Assembly: GCA_009839535.1 (NCBI GenBank)
Contig: VXPN01000482.1
Span: forward strand, 1 to 5,011
DNA: 5,011 nucleotides
Direction of reading: 5' to 3'
Source: Boseongicola sp. SB0662_bin_57
GTDB lineage: Bacteria; Pseudomonadota; Alphaproteobacteria; Rhodobacterales; Rhodobacteraceae
The translations under genes and the position numbers were made by a program. Each line of letters opens with the position of its first letter. Position 1 is the first letter of the stretch. Under the pieces are notes generated by a model. That model worked only from the letters and a program-made list of their open reading frames with translations, had not been told where the DNA came from and made no database searches. This document shows, one piece after another, positions 5,011-5,011 of the stretch.

Positions 5011-5011
5011 C

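Larger units (their letters stand above)
4157..5011 (-). mobile_element. ISKra4-type insertion sequence, 3' portion (runs off window)
   Basis: The element is identified by its transposase. Its right end is placed at about 4157, where GGGTGTGTCCGGATTTATCC begins (4157-4176), only a few bases from the transposase stop codon. The other end and any target duplication lie beyond base 5011, so the terminal inverted repeat cannot be confirmed from the window. It is inserted about 130 bp upstream of tRNA-Cys and transcribed toward it. Confidence 0.65.

Overview
This 5 kb window is GC-rich throughout. The protein types and codon use suggest an alphaproteobacterium, most likely of the Rhodobacterales type; no sequence search was possible, so that is inference. 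It looks like a worn accessory segment beside a conserved chromosomal patch (a cell-wall hydrolase gene and tRNA-Cys), with transposon material on both sides.

Left part (1-1345): about 120 bp with no recognisable gene leads into a cluster of GCAACAT/ATGTTGC motifs that includes a perfect 15-bp inverted repeat (206-220/223-237). A tnpB gene (RNA-guided nuclease of IS200/IS605/IS607-type elements, plus strand) follows directly. Its RuvC catalytic triad and zinc ribbon are intact, but the usual N-terminal segment appears to be missing and replaced by sequence carrying the inverted repeat. No tnpA is present. Around the tnpB stop codon lie a 6-bp hairpin, an 8-bp hairpin and a long-range imperfect stem. 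These are placed where the guide RNA (omega RNA/reRNA) and right end of such elements usually lie.

Middle part (1345-2628): two broken genes of one-carbon / methylated-amine metabolism. The first is the 3' third of a GcvT-like aminomethyltransferase, cut off at the tnpB element's right side. The second is the 5' part of an FAD-dependent dimethylglycine/sarcosine-dehydrogenase-like oxidoreductase with two frameshifts and a lost 3' end. They were probably once consecutive genes of one catabolic operon. A 270-bp stretch without a recognisable gene follows.

Right part (2903-5011): an intact DUF882/peptidase M15-type exported cell-wall hydrolase gene with a Tat-like leader, a possible small protein gene of unknown function, a convergent tRNA-Cys(GCA) gene on the minus strand with a plausible promoter, and the 3' end of an ISKra4-type insertion sequence whose transposase runs off the window edge. 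The IS end lies about 130 bp upstream of the tRNA gene and appears to leave its promoter intact.

I see no CRISPR array, defence operon or clearly new multi-gene system. The most interesting part is the 5'-rearranged tnpB with its candidate guide RNA, whose guide would be drawn from the neighbouring gcvT fragment.
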